Notes: generated by a model not told the origin, from the letters alone. A DNA stretch of 64,000 bases from VGRW01 sp031396695 (GCA_031396695.1 JANNLG010000199.1:13291-77290), one strand, 5' to 3'; positions 48,075-56,702 are shown, numbered from the stretch's first letter. Made by a program: numbers and translations.

Positions 48075-48922
48075 TGCCGCGCTTCGACCGAGCGACGGGC
48101 CGCTACCTGCACCTCGACGTCGCGGGCCTGGTCCACCGCGTCTACTTCGAGGAGTGCGGCCAGGGCGTGCCGCTGCTCCTGCAGCACACCGCCGGCTCCG
48201 ACGGCAAGCAGTGGCGGCACCTGCTCGAGGACCGCGAAATCACCGACCGCTTCCGCGTGATCGCCTGGGACCTGCCCTACCACGGGAAGTCGCTGCCACC
48301 GGACGGAGTCGCGTGGTGGCAGGAGCCGTACCGACTCACGCTCGCGTTCTTCCTCGAGTTCATCGAGCGCTTCGCGGTGGAGCTCGCACTCGAGCGGCCC
48401 GTGTTCATGGGCTGCTCGATGGGCGGACACATCGCCATGGACCTCGCGCGTTGGAAGCCCGGCCTGTGCCGCGCCGTGATCGGGATCGAGGCGGCTTCGC
48501 GCACCGAGGGCGGCAACCTCGACTTCCTCGACCACCCGCGCATCGGCAACGACGTGAAGGCGGACCTGATGGTCGGGCTCACCAGCCCCACCGCGCCCGA
48601 GGCGCGCAGGCGCGAGATCGCGTGGGGATACTCGCAGGGCGCGCCGTCGGTGTTTCGCGGCGACCTGTACTTCTACGGCGAAGAGCACGACCTGACGCAC
48701 GAAGCCGCGCGCATCGACACGGGACGCACTTCCGTGTACGTGCTCTCCGGCGAGTACGACTGGAGCGCGACGCCGGCCGCGTCGAAAGCGCTGGCGGACG
48801 CGATTCCCGGCGCGGAGTTCGTGTTCATGCCGGGCCTCGGCCACTTCCCGATGGCCGAGAACCCCGAGACGTTCCGCGGCCACCTGCTGCCCGTGCTCGA
48901 GAAGATCCTGGCGCGCGGCTGA
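48074..48922 (+). CDS. alpha/beta hydrolase (C-C or ester hydrolase type)
   Basis: A 282-residue hydrolase. The oxyanion region is LLLQHTAGSDGKQWRHLL, WDLPYHGKSLPP follows, the nucleophile Ser sits in MGCSMGGHIAMDLA, the acid Asp in SGEYDWSATP and the His in MPGLGHFPMAENP. It resembles meta-cleavage product hydrolases and haloperoxidase-like enzymes. ATG 48074 shares its A with the preceding stop. With the divergent amidohydrolase it suggests breakdown of a cyclic or aromatic compound. Confidence 0.86.
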   Translation: MPRFDRATGRYLHLDVAGLVHRVYFEECGQGVPLLLQHTAGSDGKQWRHLLEDREITDRFRVIAWDLPYHGKSLPPDGVAWWQEPYRLTLAFFLEFIERFAVELALERPVFMGCSMGGHIAMDLARWKPGLCRAVIGIEAASRTEGGNLDFLDHPRIGNDVKADLMVGLTSPTAPEARRREIAWGYSQGAPSVFRGDLYFYGEEHDLTHEAARIDTGRTSVYVLSGEYDWSATPAASKALADAIPGAEFVFMPGLGHFPMAENPETFRGHLLPVLEKILARG

Positions 48923-48952
48923 CCGTCGACGCGCCCGCAAGGAGGAGTCGAC

Positions 48953-49441
48953 GTGAAGTTTTTGAAGTTCCTGGCCGGTCTGATCGGCGTGGTCGCGCTG
49001 CTGATCGCGGCCTTCTTCTTTCTGGCGCGCTTCCACGACGGCCCGCTCGGGCTCGCGCCCGGCGGCCCGCTGGTCGCGGGCGAAGTGGTCGCTGCCCCGG
49101 TCGGCGACTGGAAGTTCGCCGATGTCGACACGATCGAGCTGCAGCTCGACGGAGAGTCGAGCTCGCGCACGACCTGGATCCTGGTGAACGAGGGCCGCGC
49201 GTTCATCCCCGCGAGCCTGTCGTTCCCGCCGGGGAAGCGCTGGCACAAGACCGCCGACCAGAACGGCGCCGCATGGGTGCGGATCGCGGGCAAACGCTAT
49301 CCGGTGACGCTGACCCGTACCCAGGACGAGGCGCTGCGCACGCAGCTGATCGGTGTGGTCGGCAGCAAGTACGGCGGCGGGCCGCCGGGCGAGGGCGGCG
49401 TCTGGTTCTTCGAAGTGGTCTCGCGGCCCGTGGGCGGCTAA
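48953..49441 (+). CDS. membrane-anchored protein of unknown function
   Basis: A 162-residue protein with an N-terminal membrane helix or uncleaved signal (FLKFLAGLIGVVALLIAAFFFLA) and a beta-rich outer domain (WKFADVDTIELQLDGESSSRTTWILVN; GKRYPVTLTR). Trp, Arg and Gly residues look conserved, but I do not recognise the family. GTG 48953 has a strong AAGGAGGAG ribosome site. It lies 30 bases after the hydrolase and probably belongs to the same transcript. Confidence 0.65.
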   Translation: MKFLKFLAGLIGVVALLIAAFFFLARFHDGPLGLAPGGPLVAGEVVAAPVGDWKFADVDTIELQLDGESSSRTTWILVNEGRAFIPASLSFPPGKRWHKTADQNGAAWVRIAGKRYPVTLTRTQDEALRTQLIGVVGSKYGGGPPGEGGVWFFEVVSRPVGG

Positions 49442-49449
49442 CGCGCCGG

Positions 49450-49932
49450 CTAGCGCGGCGGCGTCGGCGCGCTGGCGAAGGTCTGGACGAGCTTGCGCGG
49501 CAGCAGCTCGCCCTCGCTGTACACCCCGTGCAGGTGGCGCTCGCGAATGCGCCAGCCCGCGGCGCTGCGCACGAGCAGGTCGCGGTAGATCCCGTACAGC
49601 ACCCAGGTCGAGCGCGCGCCCTCGAGCTTCACCTGCACGTGCGTCGCGATCAGCCGACAGGTCGCGCGCGCTTCGCTCCCTGCCAGCTCGATCAACGGCA
49701 CGCTGAACACGTGCTGCGTCCACCAGAAGCGCTCGAACAGAGCGCGTGAATTCGCCTTCAGGCTGCCCATGGTCTCGTCCCACCCGCGGCCCTCGATGTC
49801 GTAGCGAAGCGTCGCGTCCGGGGTGAAGACGGTGTCGAACACGTCCCACGCGCGGTCGTCCAGCGCCTGTCCGTAGCGCTGCAGGCACTGCGTGATGTCG
49901 ACGTGATCGGCGGCCTCCGAGGCGTTCGTCAT
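49450..49932 (-). CDS. NTF2/SnoaL-like protein
   Basis: A 160-residue protein of the SnoaL-like/NTF2 fold. The start HVDITQCLQRYGQALDDRAWDVFDTVFTPDATLRYD is typical, with RYDIEG, TQHVFSVPLIEL and GWRIRERHLHG completing the cone-shaped sheet. Homologues include hydratases, isomerases and ring-hydroxylating beta subunits. No catalytic assignment is possible. It is divergent from tetR; a TATGCT lies 6 bases before the ATG. Confidence 0.82.
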   Translation of the reverse strand: MTNASEAADHVDITQCLQRYGQALDDRAWDVFDTVFTPDATLRYDIEGRGWDETMGSLKANSRALFERFWWTQHVFSVPLIELAGSEARATCRLIATHVQVKLEGARSTWVLYGIYRDLLVRSAAGWRIRERHLHGVYSEGELLPRKLVQTFASAPTPPR

Positions 49933-49938
49933 GGCCCG

Positions 49939-49944
49939 AGCATA
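49939..49944 (-). promoter_or_regulatory. -10 element of the NTF2-like gene
   Basis: TATGCT on the minus strand, 6 bases before ATG 49932. Confidence 0.4.
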
Positions 49945-50012
49945 CCCGCCGGGCGGGGCCGGGTTCGTTCGATTCGACCCGAGGGGACGGACCGTGGTAC
50001 AAGATCAAAGCC

Positions 50013-50027
50013 TCGAACGGTGTTCGA
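50013..50027. promoter_or_regulatory. palindromic operator, probably for TetR
   Basis: TCGAAC-GGT-GTTCGA is a perfect 6-bp inverted repeat. A half-site copy, GGTGTTCGA, follows at 50038-50046 and touches the tetR ATG. A possible -10 (TACAAG) lies at 49998-50003. Confidence 0.55.
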
Positions 50028-50045
50028 TGGCCTGCACGGTGTTCG

Positions 50046-50696
50046 ATGAACCTGGCCGAGATATCCCCCGCGATTGCCTCCCCTGCGCTTGCGAGACGCA
50101 CGCGCCAGCGCGAAGAGGCGCGGCGCGCGATCCTCGACGCCAGCGAGGCGATCGTGCTCGACGGCGGTTTCGAGGCGCTCTCGATCCGGCGCCTGTCGAC
50201 GCGCTGCGGCTACGCCGCGCCGACCATCTACCACTACTTCCGAGACAAGCCGGCGATCGTCGACGCGCTGCTCGAGGAGCGCTGTCGCCGGTTGGTGTCG
50301 GCGCTGCGCCGCGTGCGCCGCGGCCGCGGCGCGTTCGCGGACGCGCGCGCGCTGTACGGCGCGTTCGCGCGCTTCGGCCGCGCGCACCCCGCGCACTACC
50401 GGCTGCTGACCGCCTGGCGCGATCCGTCGCTCGCCCCGCCCGCCGCCTTCGACGAAGCGCGCGCGCTGCTCGAGCAGCCCATGCACGAGCTGCAGGCGGC
50501 CGGACTTCTGCGCGCCTGCTCGGTCGAGACCGCGTCGCACGCGGTATTCGCTCTGCTTCACGGCCTGGTGTCGCTCGGGAACGACCGCACCGACATCGAA
50601 ATGCCTTCGGATTTGTTCGACGCGGCGCTCGACTCACTGCTGCGCGGACTCGGGGTTGCCGCCTCCGAGGACGCCGATCTCGGAGCACGCGCATGA
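50046..50696 (+). CDS. TetR-family repressor
   Basis: A 216-residue repressor. The N-terminal HTH (about residues 24-70) reads ARRAILDASEAIVLDGGFEALSIRRLSTRCGYAAPTIYHYFRDKPAIVDALL in two parts typical of TetR: a first helix and the recognition segment SIRRLSTRCGYAAPTIYHYF. The C-terminal half is a ligand-binding helix bundle. It is the first gene of the efflux operon and most likely represses it. The MFP ATG overlaps its stop, and a palindromic site lies just upstream. Confidence 0.92.
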   Translation: MNLAEISPAIASPALARRTRQREEARRAILDASEAIVLDGGFEALSIRRLSTRCGYAAPTIYHYFRDKPAIVDALLEERCRRLVSALRRVRRGRGAFADARALYGAFARFGRAHPAHYRLLTAWRDPSLAPPAAFDEARALLEQPMHELQAAGLLRACSVETASHAVFALLHGLVSLGNDRTDIEMPSDLFDAALDSLLRGLGVAASEDADLGARA

Positions 50697-51859
50697 TTCG
50701 AACGCATCTCTTTCCGCTCGCCATCCTGTTGATCGTCGCGGCCTGCTCGGGTTCGGACGAGCAGTCGGTCGCGCCGCCGCCGCCGGTCGAGGTGGCGAAC
50801 GTCGAGGGCCAGCGCGTGATCGAGCGCATCCAGGCCACCGGCGATCTGATTCCGCGCGAGGAGGCGACCGTCGCGTCCGAAGTACCCGGTCTGGTGACGA
50901 AGCTCCACGTCGACGAGGGCGACGCCGTCACGCGCGGCAGCGCGCTGCTCGAGATCGATCCCGAACGGCGCCGGCTCGAGCTCGACGCTCGGCGCGCGCG
51001 CGTGGAGGAGGCCGACGCGGCGTTCGCCGATCAGCAGCGACAGACCGAGCGCGTGCGCGAGCTGTCGCAGAAGAAGATCGCCTCCGACGCGCAGCTCGAC
51101 CAAGGTGAGCTCGCGCTGCGGCTCGCGAAGTCGCGCGTCTCCGCCGCGCGAGCCGAGCTCGGTCTGTCCGAGCGCGCGCTGCGCGACGCGACCGTGGTCG
51201 CGCCTTTCGACGGGCTGGTCGCGAAGCGGCACGTGAGCCAGGGCGAGTACGTCGCGCCGGGCGCGCCGCTGCTCGAGCTGGTCGCGCTCGATCCGATCGA
51301 GATCTCCTTCCACGTGACCGAGGTCGACTCCGCGCGCGTGAGCGTCGGCGCGACCGTCGAGCTGCGCGTCGCCACCTATCCGAACGATTCGTTCCAGGGC
51401 CAGGTGATCTCCGTGTCGCCCGGCGTCGATCTGCGCACGCGCATGCTGCGTGTGCGCGCGATCGTGCCGAACGCCGACGCGCGCCTGCGGCCGGGCTTCT
51501 TCGCGCGCGTCGATCTGGGCATTTCCGAACGAGACGGCGTGCCGATGATTCCCGAGGACGCGGTGCTGCAAAGAGCGGACGGCGCGATCGCGTTCCGGCT
51601 GGTGGGCACGGACCGCGTCGAGCGGCGCGTGCTGCGCACCGGCGCGGTGCGCGACGGCCGCGTCGAGGTGATCGAGGGTCTCGCGCTCGGCGACCGTGTG
51701 ATCGTGCGCGGTCAGACGGGCCTGGTCGACGGATCGGTGGTCGCGGCGACGGAGCACGGCAGCAAGCGGGCACCCGACGTCGCGGGTCAGCCGCCCGTGG
51801 CCGCCGATCAGCCCCCCGAGGTCGCCGATCAACCGGACGCCGAGGGCGGCACGCGGTGA
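50693..51859 (+). CDS. RND efflux periplasmic adaptor (MFP) lipoprotein
   Basis: A 388-residue membrane fusion protein. Signal and lipobox are LLIVAAC (Cys18). The lipoyl half motif EVPGLVTKLHVDEGDAVTRGSALLEID is followed by a short coiled coil (about residues 90-165), the second lipoyl half ATVVAPFDGLVAKRHVSQGEYVAPG, a beta barrel and the membrane-proximal domain. An acidic, Pro-rich tail ends it. It links the RND pump to an outer-membrane channel; no TolC gene is in the operon. It overlaps both neighbours by 4 bases. Confidence 0.93.
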   Translation: MIRTHLFPLAILLIVAACSGSDEQSVAPPPPVEVANVEGQRVIERIQATGDLIPREEATVASEVPGLVTKLHVDEGDAVTRGSALLEIDPERRRLELDARRARVEEADAAFADQQRQTERVRELSQKKIASDAQLDQGELALRLAKSRVSAARAELGLSERALRDATVVAPFDGLVAKRHVSQGEYVAPGAPLLELVALDPIEISFHVTEVDSARVSVGATVELRVATYPNDSFQGQVISVSPGVDLRTRMLRVRAIVPNADARLRPGFFARVDLGISERDGVPMIPEDAVLQRADGAIAFRLVGTDRVERRVLRTGAVRDGRVEVIEGLALGDRVIVRGQTGLVDGSVVAATEHGSKRAPDVAGQPPVAADQPPEVADQPDAEGGTR

Positions 51860-54800
51860 CCTTGTCCGACATCTCGATCAAGCGCCCGATCCTGACCTGG
51901 ATGATGATGCTCGCGCTGGTCGTGTTCGGCGTGCTCGGCTTCCGGCGCCTGGGCGTCGACCAGTACCCGAACATGGAGTTCCCCGTCCTGACGGTGCTCG
52001 CGGAGCTTTCCGGCGGCAGCCCCGAGGGCATCGAGGAAGACGTCACCGACGTCATCGAAGAGAAGCTGAACACGATCGCGGGCGTGCGCTCGATTCGCTC
52101 CACGAGCTCGCAGGGCTTCGCGATGATCACGGTCGAGTTCGCGCTGGGCAAGGACATCCAGCTCGCCGCGCAGGAAGTGCGCGACAAAGTCGCTCGCGCG
52201 CGCCGCGAGCTGCCGAACGAGCTCGAGCCGCCCACCGTCGACACCTTCGACCCGTCGTCGATGGCGATCCTGTGGGTGCCGTTCCGCACCGATCGCACGG
52301 CCGTCGACACCAGCGAGTACGTGCGCCGCACCGTGCGACCGGTATTCGAGACGATTCCCGGCGTCGCGGGCGTGACCGTGTTCGGACGGCGCGATCGCAA
52401 CCTGCGCATCTGGCTCGACGGCGAAGCGCTGCGCGCGCGCGGGCTCGCGGCGAGCGACGCGCTGCGCGCGCTCCAGAGTGAACACCTCGAAGTTCCCGGC
52501 GGTCTGGTCGAGAGTCGGCTGCGCGAGTACACGGTCAAGACCGAGGCGGAGTTCCAGTCCGTCGCCGAGCTCGAGAAGCTGGTGGTCGCGTACGTCGACG
52601 GCGCGCCGGTGCAGCTGCGCGACGTGGCGCGCGTCGAGGACGGCTCCGAAGACCTGCGCACCGAGGCGCACTACAACGGCGAAGTAGCGGTCGGACTCGG
52701 CATCCAGAAGCAGTCGGGCGGCAACACGGTCGCGATCGTCGACGAGGTGAAGCGCCGGATCGACGACATCCGGGCGATCCTGCCCAGCGGCATCACGATC
52801 GACGAGGAAGCCGGCTTCATCGACTTCTCGCACACCGTGCGCGAAGCCGTCAGCGAGACGCTGTTCTCGCTCGCCTTCGGCGCGCTGCTCGCGGTGTTCA
52901 CGGTGTTCGTGTTCCTGCGCCGCGGACGGCCGACGCTGATCATCGCGGTGTCGTTGCCGATCTCGCTGATCGCGACCTTCGGTCTGGTCTGGCTGGCCGG
53001 TTACACGCTCAACACCATGACGCTGCTCGGCATGGCGCTCGCGGTCGGCGTCGTGATCGACGACGCGATCATCGTGCTCGAGAACATCGAGCGACACCGC
53101 GAGGCGGGCCTGGCGCCGCGCGAAGCGGCGGAGGTCGGCGCGCGCCAGATCGCGTTCGCCGCGACCGCCGCCACCGCGTCGGTGATCGCGGTGTTCCTGC
53201 CGGTCGTGTTCGTCGACGGCATCATCGGCAGCTTCCTCGGCGAGTTCGGGCTGACCGTCGCGGGCTCCGTGGGTTTGTCGCTGTTCGTCGCGCTCACGCT
53301 CACGCCCATGCTCGCGTCGCGCATGGGCGTGCCAAAGGAACGCGCGCACGGCGGGCTGTATCACCGCCTCGAGAACGCGCAGCTCGCGCTCGAGAGGTAC
53401 TACACGCACGCGCTCGACTGGACGCTCGCGCACCGCGGCGCCACGCTCGGCATCGCGGTCGCCGCGTTCGCGGCGGCGATCGTGTTCGCGTCGCAGCTCT
53501 CGACCGAGTTCTTCCCGCCCTCGGACGAGGGCATCTTCATGGTGCGTACCGAGGCGCCGCAGGGCACCGCGCTCGAAGTCGCGCGCGAGTTTCTCGCCGC
53601 CGACGAAGCCTGGATGCTCGCCCAGCCCGAGACCGTGGGTCTGTTCTCGGCGGTAGGGCTCGGCAACGGGCCGAACATGCCGGGCCGCCCGAGCGAGGGC
53701 ATGATGTTCGCCACGCTGAAGCCGCTCGACCAGCGCACGCGCAGCGTGCATGAGCTGATGGAGACGGGCCGCGCCGAGCTAGGGCGCACGGCGGGCCGCT
53801 CGATCCGCATCTTCAATCCCGGCTCGATGATGAGCGGCGGCGGCGGCGCGCGCATGGGTCAGTTCGAGGTCGAGCTGCGCGGCAACCTGTCGCTGCACGA
53901 CCTCGACACGATCTCCGACGAGTTCATCGCCGCGCTCGCCGCGCACGGTGGCTTCGTCGACCTGAACAAGTCGCTCAAGCTCGGCCTGCCCGAGCTGCGC
54001 GTGATTCCCGACCGCGAGCGCGCGGCGGCGCTCGGCATCGACGCGCGCGCGCTCGCCACCACCGTGCAGCTCATGATCGGCGGGCTCGACGTGGGCGTGT
54101 TCAAGGAATCCGGCCATCGCTACGACATCCGCATGCGGCTCGAAGAGAAGGACCGCAGCGATCCCGACGCGATCAATCGCTTGTACGTGCGCACGCGCAC
54201 CGGCGACGTGGTCGAGATGAGCAACATCGTGAAGGTCGAGCAGGGCGCCGCGCCGTCCGCGATCACGCGCAGCGGTCGCCAGCGCAGCGTCACGATCGCG
54301 TCGAATCTCGACAGCAGTCTCGTGCTCGGTGACGCGGTCGAAGCCGCGCGCGGCATCGCGAAGCGCGTGCTTCCGGAAGGCGTGACGCTCTCGCTCTCCG
54401 GCCAGGCCGAAGCGATGCAGGAGGGCGCGAGTCAGGCGGGCCTGGCGCTCGTGCTCGGGCTGCTCGTGATCTACATGGTGCTGGCCGCGCAGTTCGAGAG
54501 CCTGGTGCACCCGTTCACCGTCATGATCGCGGTGCCGCTGGCCATGACCGGCGCGCTCGGCGGTCTCTACCTCACGGGTCAGACGCTGAATCTGTTCAGC
54601 CTGATCGGGATCCTGCTCTTGTTCGGGCTGGTGACGAAGAACTCGATCCTGCTGGTCGACTACGCGAACCAGCTGCGCGCGGAGGGCATGGGCAAGGTCG
54701 AGGCCATGCGCACGGCCGCACCGGTGCGCATGCGACCGGTGGTAATGACGGCGGTCGCGATGATCTTCGGCGTGCTGCCCGCCGCGATCGGGATCGGGCC

Positions 54801-54987
54801 CGGCGCCGAGACGCGCAGGCCGATGGCGATCGCCGCGGGCGCGGGGATGCTGACTTCGACGGTGCTGACGCTGCTGGTCGTGCCGGTTTTCTACCTCGCG
54901 ATCGACGACGCGCTCGAGTGGGCGAAGGCGGGCGTGCGGCGCGTGCTCGGCGCGCTGTCGGGCCGACGCACGGGCCCCGCGATCTGA
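51856..54987 (+). CDS. RND-family (AcrB/MdtB-like) efflux pump
   Basis: A 1043-residue inner-membrane proton-driven exporter. It begins SDISIKRPILTWMMMLALVVFGVLGFRRLGVDQYPN, whose first helix is typical of HAE1 pumps. Proton-relay residues lie in GMALAVGVVIDDAIIVLENIERHR (helix 4, two Asp). Two large periplasmic loops flank it, and the C-terminal block has LLLFGLVTKNSILLVDYANQLR and RMRPVVMTAVAMIFGVLP. The GTG overlaps the MFP stop (GTGA). Probable drug, detergent or lipid exporter; substrate unknown. Confidence 0.95.
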   Translation: MTLSDISIKRPILTWMMMLALVVFGVLGFRRLGVDQYPNMEFPVLTVLAELSGGSPEGIEEDVTDVIEEKLNTIAGVRSIRSTSSQGFAMITVEFALGKDIQLAAQEVRDKVARARRELPNELEPPTVDTFDPSSMAILWVPFRTDRTAVDTSEYVRRTVRPVFETIPGVAGVTVFGRRDRNLRIWLDGEALRARGLAASDALRALQSEHLEVPGGLVESRLREYTVKTEAEFQSVAELEKLVVAYVDGAPVQLRDVARVEDGSEDLRTEAHYNGEVAVGLGIQKQSGGNTVAIVDEVKRRIDDIRAILPSGITIDEEAGFIDFSHTVREAVSETLFSLAFGALLAVFTVFVFLRRGRPTLIIAVSLPISLIATFGLVWLAGYTLNTMTLLGMALAVGVVIDDAIIVLENIERHREAGLAPREAAEVGARQIAFAATAATASVIAVFLPVVFVDGIIGSFLGEFGLTVAGSVGLSLFVALTLTPMLASRMGVPKERAHGGLYHRLENAQLALERYYTHALDWTLAHRGATLGIAVAAFAAAIVFASQLSTEFFPPSDEGIFMVRTEAPQGTALEVAREFLAADEAWMLAQPETVGLFSAVGLGNGPNMPGRPSEGMMFATLKPLDQRTRSVHELMETGRAELGRTAGRSIRIFNPGSMMSGGGGARMGQFEVELRGNLSLHDLDTISDEFIAALAAHGGFVDLNKSLKLGLPELRVIPDRERAAALGIDARALATTVQLMIGGLDVGVFKESGHRYDIRMRLEEKDRSDPDAINRLYVRTRTGDVVEMSNIVKVEQGAAPSAITRSGRQRSVTIASNLDSSLVLGDAVEAARGIAKRVLPEGVTLSLSGQAEAMQEGASQAGLALVLGLLVIYMVLAAQFESLVHPFTVMIAVPLAMTGALGGLYLTGQTLNLFSLIGILLLFGLVTKNSILLVDYANQLRAEGMGKVEAMRTAAPVRMRPVVMTAVAMIFGVLPAAIGIGPGAETRRPMAIAAGAGMLTSTVLTLLVVPVFYLAIDDALEWAKAGVRRVLGALSGRRTGPAI

Positions 54988-54995
54988 CCGCTCGC

Positions 54996-55880
54996 GTGCG
55001 CAAGCCAGTGCTCGCGGGTGAGGGCTGGAAGCCGCTGTTCACACCTCGCAAGACGGGCGCCTACGTGAACGACCACTGCGTGGTGCGCGCGCACGACGGC
55101 CGCTGGCACGTCTTCGGCATCACCAAGCCGACGACCGCGATCGATCCGCACGAGGAGCGCTGGTTCTGTCACGGAGCGGGTGCGTCGCTCGAAGCGGGCG
55201 AGTTCCGCGAGCGGCCGCGCGTGTGCAACTTCGGCACGCGCGCCTGGGCGCCGTCGGTCGCCTTCGACGGCCAGCGCTGGATCATGCTCTACGGACCCGA
55301 CCGACTGCGCGCGGCAGTCTGCGACGATCCGCGCCTCGACGATTGGCGCGAGGCGCCGTGCACGCTGGTCGGCGCGCCGCTGCAATCGGTGCTGCGCGAC
55401 GGCATGATCTTCCGACTCGACGACGATTCCTGGCTGCTCTACTCGACCGGCAAGCGCGGCCTGTGCGGAACCGTCAGCGTCTGCGTCTCCGAGAACTTGC
55501 TCGACTGGCGCTTCGTTCGGCACGCGCTCGTGACGACGCCCGACGCGCCGTCGAATCCGTCCTGGGGCGCGACCGAGTCCCCATTCGTGTTTCGGCACGG
55601 CGACGCGTACTGGCTGTCGATCACGTACACGCAAAGCACCGGCGGACCGGCCGAGTACCACAACACACTCTTGTTTCGCTCCGAAAACCCGTTCGACTTC
55701 GGCAGCTACACGGGCGACGACGCGCGCGAGCCGGCCGCGCGCCTGTACGCGCACGCGCCCGAGTACTTGCAGGACCCCGACACCGGGAAGTGGTACATCA
55801 CGAGCTGCGGCTGGCCCGGCGAGCCGTTCCAACCCGCGATCCCCGGCAGCGTCGCGATCCGCCCGCTCGACTGGGTCTAG
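54996..55880 (+). CDS. GH43/GH32-like five-bladed beta-propeller protein
   Basis: A 294-residue protein of the glycosyl hydrolase 43/32 clan. Repeated blades are visible: YVNDHCVVRAHDGRWHVFGI, WAPSVAFDGQRWIMLYG, RDGMIFRLDDDSWLLYSTGK, GATESPFVFRHGDAYWLSITY and EYLQDPDTGKWYITSCG. The first Asp and the Glu of GATESP are candidate catalytic residues. No signal peptide. It starts with GTG 54996, 8 bases after the RND gene, so it may be the last gene of that transcript, though no functional link is evident. Confidence 0.75.
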   Translation: MRKPVLAGEGWKPLFTPRKTGAYVNDHCVVRAHDGRWHVFGITKPTTAIDPHEERWFCHGAGASLEAGEFRERPRVCNFGTRAWAPSVAFDGQRWIMLYGPDRLRAAVCDDPRLDDWREAPCTLVGAPLQSVLRDGMIFRLDDDSWLLYSTGKRGLCGTVSVCVSENLLDWRFVRHALVTTPDAPSNPSWGATESPFVFRHGDAYWLSITYTQSTGGPAEYHNTLLFRSENPFDFGSYTGDDAREPAARLYAHAPEYLQDPDTGKWYITSCGWPGEPFQPAIPGSVAIRPLDWV

Positions 55881-55891
55881 CCGCCGCGACG

Positions 55892-56425
55892 CTAGCGAGA
55901 CTTTCGGCCGCGCGTGACCGCCTCGACGGCGCGCCGAAACGACGCCGGATCGAGTGCGGGAAAGCGGTAGAGCTGGGGCTCGATCTCGGCGAAGCGTCGT
56001 TCGAGGTCGGCCGAATCCACCAGTCCGCGGTCGAGCATCTGCGCGACGTCCGCCTGGTCTTGTGCGTGACCGCGTTCGATCTTCGCGAGTGCCTGCGAGA
56101 AAGCGTCGTAGTGATGGAAGTCGAGCGGCCCCTCGCGGGCGATCCACGAACTGCGCTCGCGCCATCCGGCGAGCTCGGGGATGAACTGATCCGGTGCGGC
56201 GAGCTCGATGTTCAGCTCGAGCGTCTCCTTCAGAGTTGCCAGCGCTCGAAGCAATCGATCGGTTTCGGGCTCGAGCTTCAGATCGATGTCGATTGTGCTC
56301 TCTCGCCAGCCGAGTAGCACCGCTGTTGCACCGCCCGTGAGATACACGCGACTCTCGCGATCGGCCTCGGCACCGAGCGCGCGCATGAACGCTCGAAGTC
56401 GAGCCGCGTCTACGAGCCGGCGCAT
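55892..56425 (-). CDS. nucleotidyltransferase-fold protein (DUF6036-like)
   Basis: A 177-residue protein with a polymerase-beta-type nucleotidyltransferase core. Gly31-Gly32 in YLTGGATAVLLGW and Asp46/Asp48 in TIDIDLKLEPE form the GG-x(n)-DxD motif. The C-terminal half is helical (DFHHYDAFSQALAKIERGHAQDQADVAQML). Related proteins often act as toxins or substrate-modifying partners in two-gene modules such as AbiEii and MNT-HEPN. It overlaps the upstream 92-residue gene by 16 bases. Confidence 0.72.
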   Translation of the reverse strand: MRRLVDAARLRAFMRALGAEADRESRVYLTGGATAVLLGWRESTIDIDLKLEPETDRLLRALATLKETLELNIELAAPDQFIPELAGWRERSSWIAREGPLDFHHYDAFSQALAKIERGHAQDQADVAQMLDRGLVDSADLERRFAEIEPQLYRFPALDPASFRRAVEAVTRGRKSR

Positions 56426-56688
56426 GCCAGGGCGCGTTCGAAGCTGACGAGACGTCGGATCAGCGCGTTGTAGCGCGAGTGCGCCCCGTCGCTCTCGGCC
56501 GTGGCGAGCAGGTCGTAGAGGGAGCGCTCCGGGTCGGCGATCCCGATGTCCGGGACTTCGACGCCGAGCGTTCGGAGTTTCGGAGCGCCGATCGAGACCA
56601 GAAGCGCCGCCGCGGACAGCACGCCGCGGCCCAGGTCCTCGAGCCCCTGCTCGACGAGGTCGCTCCCGGGAAGTCCATCGAACATCAC
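56410..56688 (-). CDS. 92-residue helical protein paired with the nucleotidyltransferase
   Basis: A small, probably helical protein with no recognised domain (LVEQGLEDLGRGVLSAAALLVSIGAPKLR; YNALIRRLVSFERALA). It starts at GTG 56688 or ATG 56685; TATACT lies 8 bases before the GTG and AGGGG 5 bases before the ATG. It overlaps the nucleotidyltransferase gene by 16 bases, so the two are made together. The pairing suggests an antitoxin-like or adaptor partner, but this is inference. Confidence 0.6.
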   Translation of the reverse strand: MMFDGLPGSDLVEQGLEDLGRGVLSAAALLVSIGAPKLRTLGVEVPDIGIADPERSLYDLLATAESDGAHSRYNALIRRLVSFERALACAGS

Positions 56689-56696
56689 GACCCCTG

Positions 56697-56702
56697 AGTA
56701 TA
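56697..56702 (-). promoter_or_regulatory. -10 element of the nucleotidyltransferase pair
   Basis: TATACT (5/6) on the minus strand, 8 bases before GTG 56688. Confidence 0.5.
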
